Positions 24,801 to 34,983 of a stretch of 64,000 nucleotides of DNA are shown piece after piece. Origin of the DNA: Gerris lacustris (Eukaryota; Arthropoda; Insecta; Hemiptera; Gerridae); the NCBI GenBank assembly GCA_951217055.1, contig OX578280.1, positions 40,065,628 to 40,129,627 on the forward strand, read 5' to 3'. Position 1 is the first letter of the stretch. Each line of letters opens with the position of its first letter. A program made the position numbers and the translations under genes. The notes under the pieces were generated by a model, which had not been told where the DNA came from, did not search any database, and saw only the letters and a list, made by a program, of their open reading frames with translations.

Positions 24801-27800
24801 ATTTCTGAATGAGTGCTCTAACCACTAAGCCATACTGGAGCAATTATCCATTATTAGGAATCATGTATTTTGTCAAGTTGAACCATTCATTCATAATCAA
24901 TAATAATCAGTGGCGGATTAAGGGTGTCATCTAGGGGGTGGCGATCTGACCCTCCAAGGGGGTTCGGGAGTATGGAAAGCCTCAATAAAAGTTGTGCACC
25001 TAATCATTCCCTTTGTCTAAAATACCTAAAAAAAATGTTCCTTCTTGAGGACGAAAATTTATTACAGTTTGTTACCTTCGGCAAGCTCGGAAGCTAAAGG
25101 GGGATTTTTAATATTTTCGTTTTATATATCTACGAGCCGTTAAGCCAATGACAACAGACCTAATTTTATATTTAGAAAAAAATAGTTAAATTAAGTAAAT
25201 TAATTTAGATAAGTTATTATATCTATTTGAAGACCATCGAATCAAAGAAAATACTCGTACTTATTTTACTGGAATAAATGCTGTTGATTCAGATTGGCAA
25301 TAACAAACATTTTGCTAAAACTACGCATCTATAAATTATTTTATAAAATAATTTATCAAAATATGTGGATTTGTTTAAACGAATTAATCTATTATCGGCG
25401 TCTCTATTGAAAACTAGGCGTCCCGAAAAGTGTTTTCGGGAGACAAGTTCGGGATTTAAAGTCCAAAACCGGGACAACTCCGGGACGCCTGGCGTCGTCA
25501 GAAGTTTATTATTGGGGGGGGGGGTTATATTGCGGGGCCGGGGGTCCTACCTCGGAAAATTTTGAAAATATTACCTCTCAAAACCGCGTTTTTATGAATT
25601 TCTGATATGAAATTTGGTAGTATAATCAAGGGGGGGGGGCGATCGCCACCCCCGCCCCCCCCTTTAATCCGCCACTGATAATAATATTGTTTTCCTAAGC
25701 ATGGTTTACCAATAATTGCCAATTTCCTCATTAAACAAATTATTCTACAGAAGGATTGAGAAGAGATTTAAGTTTGACAGCTCAGGTTGCATAGTTGCCT
25801 GACATTCTAGAAGTCAAAATCTCAAACTCTCATTGCACCCACCCCATTTGTTTATTTTTCCACATTATCAGAATGAATTATTTTCTTGATCCTACTATAA
25901 GTGTGAGTATAAAAGTATAAAAGAAAATGTTGACAGCTTTAAGTAAAATATATAAATTAATACGAGGCATATTCAAAAAGTATCCATATCAATATCATAT
26001 TCCAATCCCTCTTTAGTCCAGGCAAATAAGGAATAATAGGGGAAATAATTTATAAAGTTTTGAAACTTTGTGAAAACACTTTTAAGGGGTGTAGTTTTTT
26101 TTTTTTTTTTTTTTTTTAGTTTATTGTTCACTTCAACTACAAAGTTTTTTTTTTTTTTTGTTTTAATAAGTGTTGTTAAGAGAAATACAATTAGCATTTT
26201 GATTTAACATGATCGGGTGTTCACCCAGTGGTGGCACTCCGTAACATTATTATGCATATGTATTTGCATATACATTGTTTAGATAGTGAAGGGGTGTAGT
26301 AGTAAGAAAAACAACACATCTGATTTTAATGAAATTGGGATGGTAGGTTATACTTGGCCCATTGTTGATCCCATATAAGTTTCAACCTTCAGCGCCCATA
26401 ATTTTATCCTCCACATGCGCACAAACATACATTTATTTAACCTATATCTTCAAAAGTATTTAACTGATTATTATGAAATTTTCATGGTTTGTCGAAAGAA
26501 GTCCGCAAATATCCCCAAATTAATTTCAACCGTCTGTGCTCTTTACATTTTGATAAATTGATACTTTAATTCATAACAGACAGACAAAAATTGATCAACA
26601 GACAGACAGAAAGGGAACCAATTTAGAAAATGTAAAGAGCGCAGACGGTTGAAATTAATGTGGGGCTACTTTTGACAAACCATCAATTCATAATTCATAA
26701 TAATCAGTTGAATACTTTTGAAGATATAGGTCTAAATAAATGTAAGTTTGAGTGCATGTGGAGGATAAAATAATGGGCGCAAAAGGTTGAAACTTATATG
26801 GGATCAACAATGGGCTAAGTATAACCTACCATCCCAATTTCATTAAAATCGGATGTGTTGTTTTTTAGATATCTTGGTTCGCAAAAATATGTTTTATCTC
26901 TATCCAACTACAATATCTCGAAAACGGTATGTCCCACTTCAAACATGCATAGGACCTTTTTTGTGCAGAATTATGTGAGGAATAATTTTGGTAATAACAC
27001 TTCTCTTCAAAAAAATAAACCGTTTGGCGTAGAAAGTGAAAAATAAGTAAATTATGGACTTTAAGGAGGGGGAGGGGGGGACGCGCCCCCTCAAGAGGGG
27101 GGAACTTTACTGTTTCTTACTACTACACCCCTTAAAAGTGTTTTCACAAAGTTTCAAAACTTTATAAATTATTTCCTCCATTTGCTGTTTTTTTTACTAA
27201 TTTGCCTGGACTACTTGTAAGTGCAAGTAACATTTGACACACAGACATTTATTTTATTTTTTGGGTGTGAAGTGACAACACTGATTTCATGTAGGAATCT
27301 GGAAATTTGATACATTTTTCTACTTCTATACATAGTCGAATTTGATGATACATGATCCTCCCAGCACTTGCCTTGAAGCAAATGCCCAAATGAATAACTA
27401 TAGACAGCAAATAAAATCACTTATTGGTGAAACCCTTGATTCACAAAGTTTATATTTTTATGTCTATTGATGACATCCATAGTTAAATAAACCTTTGATC
27501 CAGATGTCATCCTGCAGAGCAGAGGTAAGTTCTTTGACACCCTTGTCTCCTATGGCTGGGTTCAAGTTTAGAGTTAGTCTTCTCAAGCCAGGCATGTCGT
27601 CTCCTTCAGGCTGGCCGTACCTTAATGAACCTTTCCACACTTCACTCACTCGCACACAGCACTGCTTCTACAAACATCATACATCCTACAAGTCAACATA
27701 CAATCAATAAGTCAACATCCTACCTACAACTCAATATACAAGTACAATAATTCCGTCAAGCCACTCAAAACTGAGGTGCAAGGTACCACTTCTTTGTCGC

Positions 27801-30800
27801 CTACGGTAGGGGTTTAAGTTATGAGTCAGTATTGTAAAAGTGTGGAATCACCCTAATCATGGATTTTTATCCATGAGCTCAAATTTTTATGAAATTTGTC
27901 GTGTCTACCAAGACTTTGAGGAACTTACTCATGCAGCAAAATTGATCAGTTCTTTATCAAATGTTTAATACAGGCTAGATAAACACACTTGAGCTAGTCA
28001 AAAACGAGCATTCATTCACTGATGATGGATTAAAGTGGACTCAACCATTCTGTGTAAACATGGGCTATATGTTTTTTACAATAATTTGGTCAGTTGTGCT
28101 GTCAGAAATTTATTCATAATCATAACTTCAAAAAAAGATGGAGTTGAGTTGGCCAATGTGTCAATTCCATCAAGGGCAATCCATATTTCTGTGTGTTAGT
28201 TATAACACTGCCTAGCTCTCACCATAGTAAACCCTGTTGCGTGTAAAGGGGAAACCAAGGCTAAAATAGGAGCCTTAGGCTAGGAAAGGCTGTAATTTCT
28301 TTCAAGTGGTGCTTTCTCCCACAATCATAATAAGCCCTAGCATAGATTCACACAAGGAGTACGATCTTAGCTCTGGAGGTGTACACTTTATACAGCCCTA
28401 AAATACACTTATAATCATACCACATCTAACCAGTTTACTGAGTTCACTTTTATTGCACTCACCAAATCCCCATATAAAAATAATTATTGCGAGCTGAATC
28501 AGTGTATCACCTTAGTTTTAAGCAAATAACATATGGTGAGCCACCAGTGACATTAAAGATCTCGCAGCTAACCTCAAGTATACTACTTGGAACTGGTAAG
28601 CTTTAAGTTAGGTTATGTTGCGTCATTGATGTCCAAATGTTTACCTTGATTAGGAGAGCAAGGTCCTCAGCTGACTGGTGAGTAAGAGCACAATCAGTCA
28701 GGTCGAGGGTAGTTAGTGTGGGTCTAGAAGCCAGAGACTTGCACAGAACAGAGCACCCAGTGTCCTCCACAGGGCAGTGGTGCAGAGCAAGGTGCTGCAA
28801 ACTCTTAGTCTTACTCAAACCCTGACAACAAAAATATTAATATTTTATTTATTTGTCAACCTCGATCTCAACTCTACACTGACTTTCTCTTAGAACATGA
28901 ATATGTATGATATTATCGTCCCCCCTCAAGCCAGAACCATGAATGTGCAAATTTTCATATTCTGGGTTTATTAGCTATTTGGACTTGTTTTATAATCTAT
29001 GTTGTGCCAGAACCCCGAATTCGTGCCTGCATTGTATCAGCTGTTATTGGCTATGGCAGTTTCATGAATGTGAAATTCTGAAACAATAAATGTGCATTTT
29101 CAGGAAGAGGGGGAATGCTAGGGCCAAAAAAAATTGTCTGACTAATAAGCCAATACTATGTTGCTGTACATAAAAAAAAAAATAAATAAATAAATAAAAA
29201 TAGAATAGCTGAATTATGGAATAGAATGCTGAGTATGGATCATAAACTTTAAAACACCATTTCCCAACAATGTGGAATCTGAACATTCATGGTTCTGGCA
29301 TAAGGGGGACGTTATCACCTTTACATACAGAAGTATGATGTTCCACAGTTCTTTAGACTAAATGTCCCTTTGTCTTAATAGTTATTTAGATAAAGGGATC
29401 CCTAATTAGTGATAAACAAAATATATAGAGTGGATAACCAATTAAATATTGGCCACACTGCACCTAATTTATTTACGTACCAAAAGGGGAACTCATTTAA
29501 TGAGTACCCCTTTTGGGAGGCTTAAGTTCTCCACAATTATTAACCCTTAAATGCTAATGGTAATTGGATGGCTGGTATTACTAAACCTTCGTCGATTCGA
29601 CTAACATATGCAGAAAATAATTTTTTTTGGTTGAAACTATACTTTTATAAAGAGAAAACTATTAAGAACTCATTATTAAATCTTTTAGTGAGATATACAA
29701 ACATTTTATGACAAATAACTTAGTAGGAACATCAGAAGAATCTGAAATCGAGTGAACATTAATGCACCAGGTCCCATGCCCCAGGCCAAAAGCCTTAGGC
29801 TCTTTGCTAAGTGCTCCAGGCCCCAGATTATCAGCCACTGGTCTCTGGCCCATGGCCAATTACCCAAGGCCCATTGCCTCTTACCCCTAGGCCTATTGCC
29901 CCTTACCCCAGGCCTATTTTCCCAGGCTATAGGCTCATTCGACGACCAATTAATTCCCTACATTTATTACTAAATGTTAGTCGAATCGACAAAGTAGCTT
30001 TGACGGGAAATTGCCAGAAAACGAGTGTATGCTCAAAAGGACTACTACCTCTACACTAGCAGGAGTGTTACCAACCAGTGCAAGCACTGCAGAAGGATGG
30101 GGTACCCATCACCATCGCATACGAGCGTAAAAGGTTAAGGTTCAAACTGTGCTCGTCAATTCGACTACCATTAGCATTCCAGGGTTAATAGTAGTTATTA
30201 GTAGAAAGTATTATTAGTAGTTCCGCAAACGAAATAAGTCTCTTTAAATAGCTCTTCAGTTATTACTTCTAACAATTTTTATCAGCATCAGAGACTTAGA
30301 TTAGCCAAGAATGTTAGAGCATAGAAGAAATACATCATTAAGGTAACTTTATCTTTTCTTAACACGAGTAGGACCCAAAGACATATATGGGCCTATTGAA
30401 CACCCTCGGCTTTGTCCTATTTAATACAGTAAGGGAGGAAATCTGCCACTTTACACATCCTATTGATATGATCATCAGTGTTAAACATGTCTTATTCCCT
30501 GGGATTCAAACTATCACCAGGTATATTGACCTTGAATACAGGTGAGAGCTGGTGAGTATGCTAATCACAGGGGGCCTGGATAGCTCATACAAGAGAGTAG
30601 TTTACTCGCAATATGAGGTGTGGACACTATTGGGAAAGGAGACCACACAGAGGGTTGAATTCCCAAACCGGGCCCCCTGTAAAATGTCCATCCAGCATTG
30701 CTTATACAAATGGGGAGCTATTTGAAACAGATAACACCAACAGGTTTTGGCCTGTAAAACCATGCTCGACACACTCATGGTGGCTCGATAAAATACCAAT

Positions 30801-33131
30801 GATACCAGAAATTGTGAAGATGTAGTTTACCACCTAACACTTTACAAGTTTGTAAAGGGTTAGGCTCTTTTATCAATTCAGTATTGGGTTGATACAAGGC
30901 TAACACGGGTTTGTTCAAAGGGGGGTCCTCCATCCTTGGTTTGTATGTGGGTACATACATACCATGTCTTCGGGTATAAAATAAACCTAAAATTGAATAA
31001 AATAAACTTAAAAAATGCTGACCACAAATCAACAATAAACATTTTTTAGTAAAATTACTGAAACTAGGAATGCTGTCCAGTCAGTAAAGGGAGTTGATTT
31101 TTAAAAAGGTAACTGTATTCTATTTGCAAGAAATTTTGGTATATAAATAGTACGAGGGGGGATTCTAAATAAGGGTCGATAACTAATAAAAATTGATTGA
31201 CAGTCACTGATTGTTGTTGTAACCTCCATATTTTTGCCAGTTTTTTGTTATCAGCCTTCTCAAGACAGTGTGTTAAAATGAGCGAGATAATAGCAAATTC
31301 TAAATTGTCGTCAATGCAGCATTGACATGCTCTGGAGTGGGTGTACTGGCTTGCGAATCAACTTTTGAGGAGAATGAAGAATTGAATTTCTCAGTGCAAA
31401 ACTGGCTAAAATCCCATGTGGCAAAATTTTATGCAGAAGGTTTAAAGCCATAGCATTTTCACAATATCAAAGCCAACAGGAATGAAATAGTGATTACGTT
31501 TTTGAACCCATTAATAAATTTGTCAATTTTTTATTTTATTTTATTACTAATTGTGATCGGCCCTTATTTTTTAACTACCCCTCATACATTAACTCAAAAA
31601 GACTAACTGTCCAACATTCTGAAGAGTATATTAAGATATGTTTGACAGTATATTTAAAAAAGTAAAGTTACCTGACAGAGTGTGTTGAGATATTGATCCT
31701 TGATGGGTATCTTGGAAAGAAGGAGGCTCGTCAGACACTTGGAAGCAGCTACAGTGTTAGATAAAGAAGTAGACAAACATCCCATCAGATACTTAGAGTA
31801 CAGACATGGGATGCGTCGAGCCGACCCTCTCACATCTCTCTCAAACACAAGCCCTTCTAGCACTTTAACACAATACCAATCATAGAGTATCCTAAGTATT
31901 CTCATAGTTTTAATCTTAATAGATATGTATCATTAGGTTGAAGTATCATATTAAATCCACCCGCAAAATCAAAACAAAAAATTTCCCCTACTTCAAGAAA
32001 TGTCAACGTCAATATTTTATATTTTTGGTGGGTTTGATGTAATACTATATACAATAGCATAAGAGTATGATATCAAACCTACTCATGTTATATTTCCTGC
32101 GCTCTTAATTGGGATTTTAGAAAGGCTTGGGGCTTTGAGTAGGGCAAAGTAAACGGCGAAAAATACAGGGTGGGTTTGATATAATAATATATACAATGGC
32201 GTAAGAGTATGATACCGTACTGTATACAAAAGCGTAGTAGTGAGTAAAAAATGGGTGGGTCTGATAAAATACTGAATACAATGGCGTATGATGTAGACCC
32301 CCACCCAAGCTTCATTTTGTATCCTCTTATTCAGGATTGTAGAAAGGCATTGTAAGTGGGGAAAATTAACAGGGAAAATTTATTCAAAATACTAAAAATA
32401 TTTAGGTGGGGTCAATATCATACTCTTAAGCCATTGCACTATAGAATTATGCCAGACCCACCCTTATTTAATACCCACCTTATTATGGAATGAAGCTTGG
32501 GTGGGGTCTATGGTCTATATCATACTCTTCCGCCAATATATATTGTATTATATTAGACCCACAACCCACCCATTTTTTACACACTAATGTAGTGAAATTT
32601 TATCCTTTCATAATTATGCATATTTTTCTTTGGATGGGTTAAATATCATACTCGTACCCCATTGTATAAAGAATGATATTGAACCCATCTTTTTATTTTT
32701 TAAATAATGACAATGACATTTCTTTATTTTTGTAGGGAAATTTAATTAATTTTTTCCCAGGTGGGTTCGATATCATACTTCAACCGTACTATTATTATAT
32801 TTATCAAATCCTCTGCTCACAAATGGTTTTTTTTTTTTTAAATTTTTCTTATCATAGTCAATGTTAAGGGATTGCTGCACTGAATGATTTTATTTTTTTT
32901 ACCTTTGTACCTAGTTGAGGTGGCTCCGATGGCTATATAGTGCAGACTTGAGTCCTTGGCAAGAGTAGCGAGCAGGGGCTTCCATTCGTTTAACGTTAGA
33001 GTTTCAGAACGGGATATCTCCAGTGTAGGTCTCCCTACCTGCCCTCTCAGACTCTTAGGGGGTTCCTGGTTAATAGTTCTACATGCTCCCACATATTCTC
33101 GCCAGAATACAACCTCCTCTAATCTTCTCAT
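14649..33131 (-). CDS. CEP78: CEP78 homologue (centrosomal leucine-rich-repeat protein), 12 exons
   Basis: In vertebrates CEP78 is an LRR protein of centrioles and the ciliary base; I infer that role here. Exons: 33131-32903, 31862-31672, 28821-28645, 27661-27493, 23954-23776, 22983-22886, 20655-20569, 19550-19440, 18326-18162, 17710-17528, 15753-15637, 14781-14649. Splice phases agree at every junction and the total is 1839 nt (612 residues plus TGA). The start RRLEEVVFWREYVGACR and the LRR blocks GLSKTKSLQHLALHHCPVED, SLRYGQPEGDDMPGLRR, LTLNLNPAIGD and CGISEEGA follow the order of human CEP78. Residues after about 330 are Ser/Pro/acid-rich. The vertebrate coiled coil looks reduced to short helices (KEQYDILKNFKKL, KERAHQLLRKLIKLRND). 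Uncertain points are the acceptors of exon 2 (31862 or 31856) and exon 6 (22983 or 22989), and the last junction. The product is somewhat shorter than the human protein of nearly 700 residues. Confidence 0.88.
14985..15195 (-). mobile_element. tRNA-derived SINE fragment
   Basis: On the minus strand a head resembling a Pol III A box (GGTCTCTGAGCTGCAGTGAT) is followed about 60 bp later by a B-box-like GGGTTCAATTCCCCTCGGG. It lies in the last intron of the CEP78 homologue. Confidence 0.5.
15814..15846. repeat. Poly(A) tract
   Basis: A run of about 33 A residues in a CEP78 intron, just upstream (minus strand sense) of the exon at 15753. On the minus strand it is a T tract and may strengthen the acceptor region. 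Confidence 0.8.
20140..20370 (+). mobile_element. tRNA-derived SINE, plus strand
   Basis: It contains AGCTATCAATGATTTGAGGT, then GACTCAAAGTCGTGGG and TTCGATCCCATCCCATG, the B-box-like region. It ends in a segment with GGACGGAGCAGGGTGAGGG. It is a second copy of the family seen on the minus strand at 8358-8620. It lies in a CEP78 intron. Confidence 0.6.
21438..22309. mobile_element. Nested DNA element with GGAACGAAGTTCC ends
   Basis: Both ends contain the palindrome GGAACGAAGTTCC, followed by TTAAGG on one side and TTACGC on the other. The insertion splits an arm of the surrounding repeat precisely within a T-run. A diverged second copy runs in inverse orientation at about 48505-49330. That copy shares the end GTGTGG(T/C)GTCG, ACACCCG and long internal stretches. 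No transposase frame is visible. Confidence 0.65.
22326..22349 (+). ncRNA. Hammerhead-like core motif
   Basis: CTGATGA is followed by a GGCC-GAGT-GGCC hairpin and then GAAAGC. The inverted arm at 21119-21101 keeps CTGATGA but has lost the second GGCC, so it lacks the hairpin. I infer a ribozyme remnant, not proven activity. Confidence 0.4.
22555..22830. repeat. Half copy of the foldback repeat seen at 26.3 and 54.6 kb
   Basis: It shares blocks with the other copies, such as the TTTTTAAGATATAGTGGATC region, TTGGAATTTTTGAATTCAGA and the GGAAGCTCGGAAG tail also present at 55399. Only one arm is present. Confidence 0.5.
24775..24845 (-). mobile_element. tRNA-derived SINE head
   Basis: The minus strand reads ATGGCTTAGTGGTTAGAGCA, a close match to a tRNA A box. 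A TCAAATCCC B-box-like element follows about 35 bp on. It could instead be a decayed tRNA pseudogene. Confidence 0.5.
24908..25677. mobile_element. hAT-type non-autonomous element with 8-bp duplication
   Basis: The ends are CAGTGGCGGATTAAGG and CTTTAATCCGCCACTG, an inverted pair. The identical 8-mer ATAATAAT flanks both sides (24900-24907 and 25678-25685). Long G tracts (25505-25514, 25631-25639) and the GGGGGTCCTACCTCGGAAAA block match the other hAT copies. It lies in a CEP78 intron. No transposase frame was found. Confidence 0.85.
25961..26030. mobile_element. Truncated mariner end
   Basis: TACGAGGCATATTCAAAAAG resembles the terminal repeat of irritans-type mariner elements. The matching right end is not visible, because the element runs into a foldback repeat. 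The match is recalled from the family, not searched. Confidence 0.35.
26035..27180. repeat. Double foldback: inverted arms enclosing a second inverted repeat
   Basis: The outer arms are about 26039-26095 and 27121-27176. They share CTACACCCCTTAAAAGTG and AAGTTTCAAAACTTTATAAA in opposite orientation. Inside, a longer inverted repeat pairs about 26296-26585 with 26600-26870, with its centre near 26590. The inner repeat belongs to the same family as 54640-55240. It lies in a CEP78 intron. Confidence 0.7.
29480..29516. repeat. Short near-perfect palindrome
   Basis: CCAAAAGGGG, ACTCATT, AATGAGT and CCCCTTTTGG form a hairpin with about 17 paired bases per arm. It lies in CEP78 intron 2, the intron between exons 2 and 3. 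Confidence 0.75.
29537..30192. mobile_element. Foldback element with a degenerate CCC/GGCC-rich core
   Basis: The ends ATTAACCCTTAAATGCTAAT and ACCATTAGCATTCCAGGGTT are inverted. An inner motif GTCGATTCGACTAA appears in both orientations (29592, 29975, 30155). The core (29761-29945) is a degenerate run of short units around CCCAAGGCCCATTGCC. It has no coding capacity. Confidence 0.6.
30569..30690 (+). mobile_element. tRNA-derived SINE
   Basis: GGGGCCTGGATAGCTCATAC is an A-box-like head, and GAGGGTTGAATTCCCAA is a B-box-like block about 65 bp downstream. This is the arrangement of a tRNA-related SINE. It lies in a CEP78 intron. Confidence 0.55.
31151..31586 (+). mobile_element. Internally deleted mariner (irritans-type) element
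   Basis: Terminal inverted repeats of about 28 bp (CGAGGGGGGATTCTAAATAA and the right-end complement) are flanked by TA on both sides. Near the right end, EELNFSVQNWLKSHVAKFYA and then EGLKP can be read. This matches the C-terminal end of mariner transposases, which has a W...FY.EGI/L pattern. Most of the transposase is missing, so it cannot move by itself. Confidence 0.75.
31930..32790. repeat. Array of a short motif in both orientations (CEP78 intron 1)
   Basis: Variants of ATACAATGGCGTAAGAGTAT and of its complement (ATCATACTCTT(A/C)CGCCATTG) occur about eight times. GGTGGGTTTGAT-type and AGACCCACC-type segments join them. Copies are diverged and spaced by about 60-120 bp. The alternation of orientations is unlike a simple satellite. 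Confidence 0.65.
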
Positions 33132-34983
33132 CTAACTAAAACACATACATTAGCTCGGTCAAATTAATTTTCTTTAATATATCTACTAATATCACCATTC
33201 CAACAACAATTGTGTGGAACTTACGCATAATTATCAGAGCAACCCTCTTGGGAGAAACATTCTTTACTTCGAGAGACATTTTTTTAATTTGAAAGAAACT
33301 TTTTTTATTTTGGAGTGAGCAAATGGGAGCCCAAAGGCTAAATTTACATCCAAATTAAATTTTTTGGGACGTAACAAGCATTTGACATCCCAATACAGAA
33401 ATGTGCATAATCGATAAAGTAATGATGGTGTTTCTCCCTTAAAATAACATCTAGAAGTAAGATGCAAAACATGACAACCTACAGCCAAAGATTTTGTCAA
33501 TCTTGACATTTAAAACCCATTACAGGTGACATTCTCAAGACTGCGGAAGCTTAACATAAAGATAATCGTAGCAAGTTTGACACATTTTTATTTTGAAATT
33601 ATGTATACAAAAGTGTGATATTGCTTTGTCTTAAAGTAAATTATACTAAAGATCCCTTTGTCTTAATAGTTATTAACTTTGTTACCCATCCTGCTTTTCA
33701 ACATTTCAAGGATATCAATGTGTATGTAACAAACTAAAAGAGGCGTTTTGGGGTGCCTCTTTTACTCGGTTACCCACCATTTTATTTTTGTTATGGTGGG
33801 TAACAAAGTAAAAGAGTACCGCAAGTTCATATCTGTCTCTCAGATATGTTAGACAACTCAATAAAATAGATTACAAGCCCTTCTATCCAGTTTTATTTCA
33901 ACTGGCCATCAATTTACCCAGTCACTCAGCTAAGGGTGACCATTCTGCCTTGGTAAATTGAAGATAGAAAGTCTGTTTAACACTGTTTTGTCAAGATATG
34001 TCTACACCTGTCTGGCGAAGTTGAATAGTTTACATACTGCTATGCAGTGCACTGTAATGTTTTAAAAGCATTCCTGTTTTATTTGCTTGTTACAAGAAAC
34101 ATTTGGATGCACAATTTACATACTCTTTGTCCACAGAAAAAAACCCTGACATAAAATACTCACCTTTATTTAAGGGGAGGTGGGGATGGGGCAATAACAA
34201 AAAATGGGCACCGGTATTTTTTGGTCACTGACTTTTTAAAATAACATAAAACTGGCAAATGTATAATGTAAACAAAAGCTTGACATTGAATTTAAACAAA
34301 GGGGTATGAAAATACAAGAGAGTCTGTCACGACAGCCTTAACAAGGGAATAGTTACCGATTCAAACTACACAAAATACATTAACGGCAGACCGAAAATAG
34401 ACTTTTAAATACATCAAGTAAACAGCTGTCAAATTGTAACAAAAAAAACTGTCACAAATGACAATTTTAAAAACAACTGTGTGTTAATCATTCGATTTTA
34501 TGTTTGATAGTAATGTATTGCTAGAGGATTACTTTAAATAAGTGGCACATAACACTCACAACTAATAAACCTGAATCCACTTTCCAAACACTCACATATC
34601 AAGTTCAAACCCAAGACTTGTCATAAACTCATAATTGCATGGAGTACAGCCTGGTCAAGATAAGAGTTAACTCGGAAAGCTTGGGGAAATTGAAGGGAGA
34701 GCCAATGAAAGCTTGAGAGCATCTACATAATTAAATCTCGAGCTCTCATTGGTTCCCCTCCCCATTTTATTTAATTTTCCCACGTTGGCAAAATTAACTA
34801 TTTTCTTGGCCCGATTGTTGATGTGTGACTTATCCCTCTAACTTGCAATGTCCCAATGGTTGTGTACATCAGGGCAAATTTAAGAGCAAAATAATAAATA
34901 AGAAGAAAAACGACTGAAAACACTGTCACTGATTGCTAGCTAAGAGAAGAGACATTTTGAGAGAAAGGGAATAATGTAGCTTC
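33132..34983. other. Upstream region of the CEP78 homologue
   Basis: No exon is supported. It should include the promoter and 5' UTR of the minus-strand gene that starts at 33131; an AG just before the ATG leaves open a further 5' exon. A hairpin-prone repeat with TTACCCACCAT and ATGGTGGGTAAC lies at 33768-33812. A second small inverted repeat with CCAATGAAAGC and GAGCTCTCATTGG lies at 34695-34760. Confidence 0.4.
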
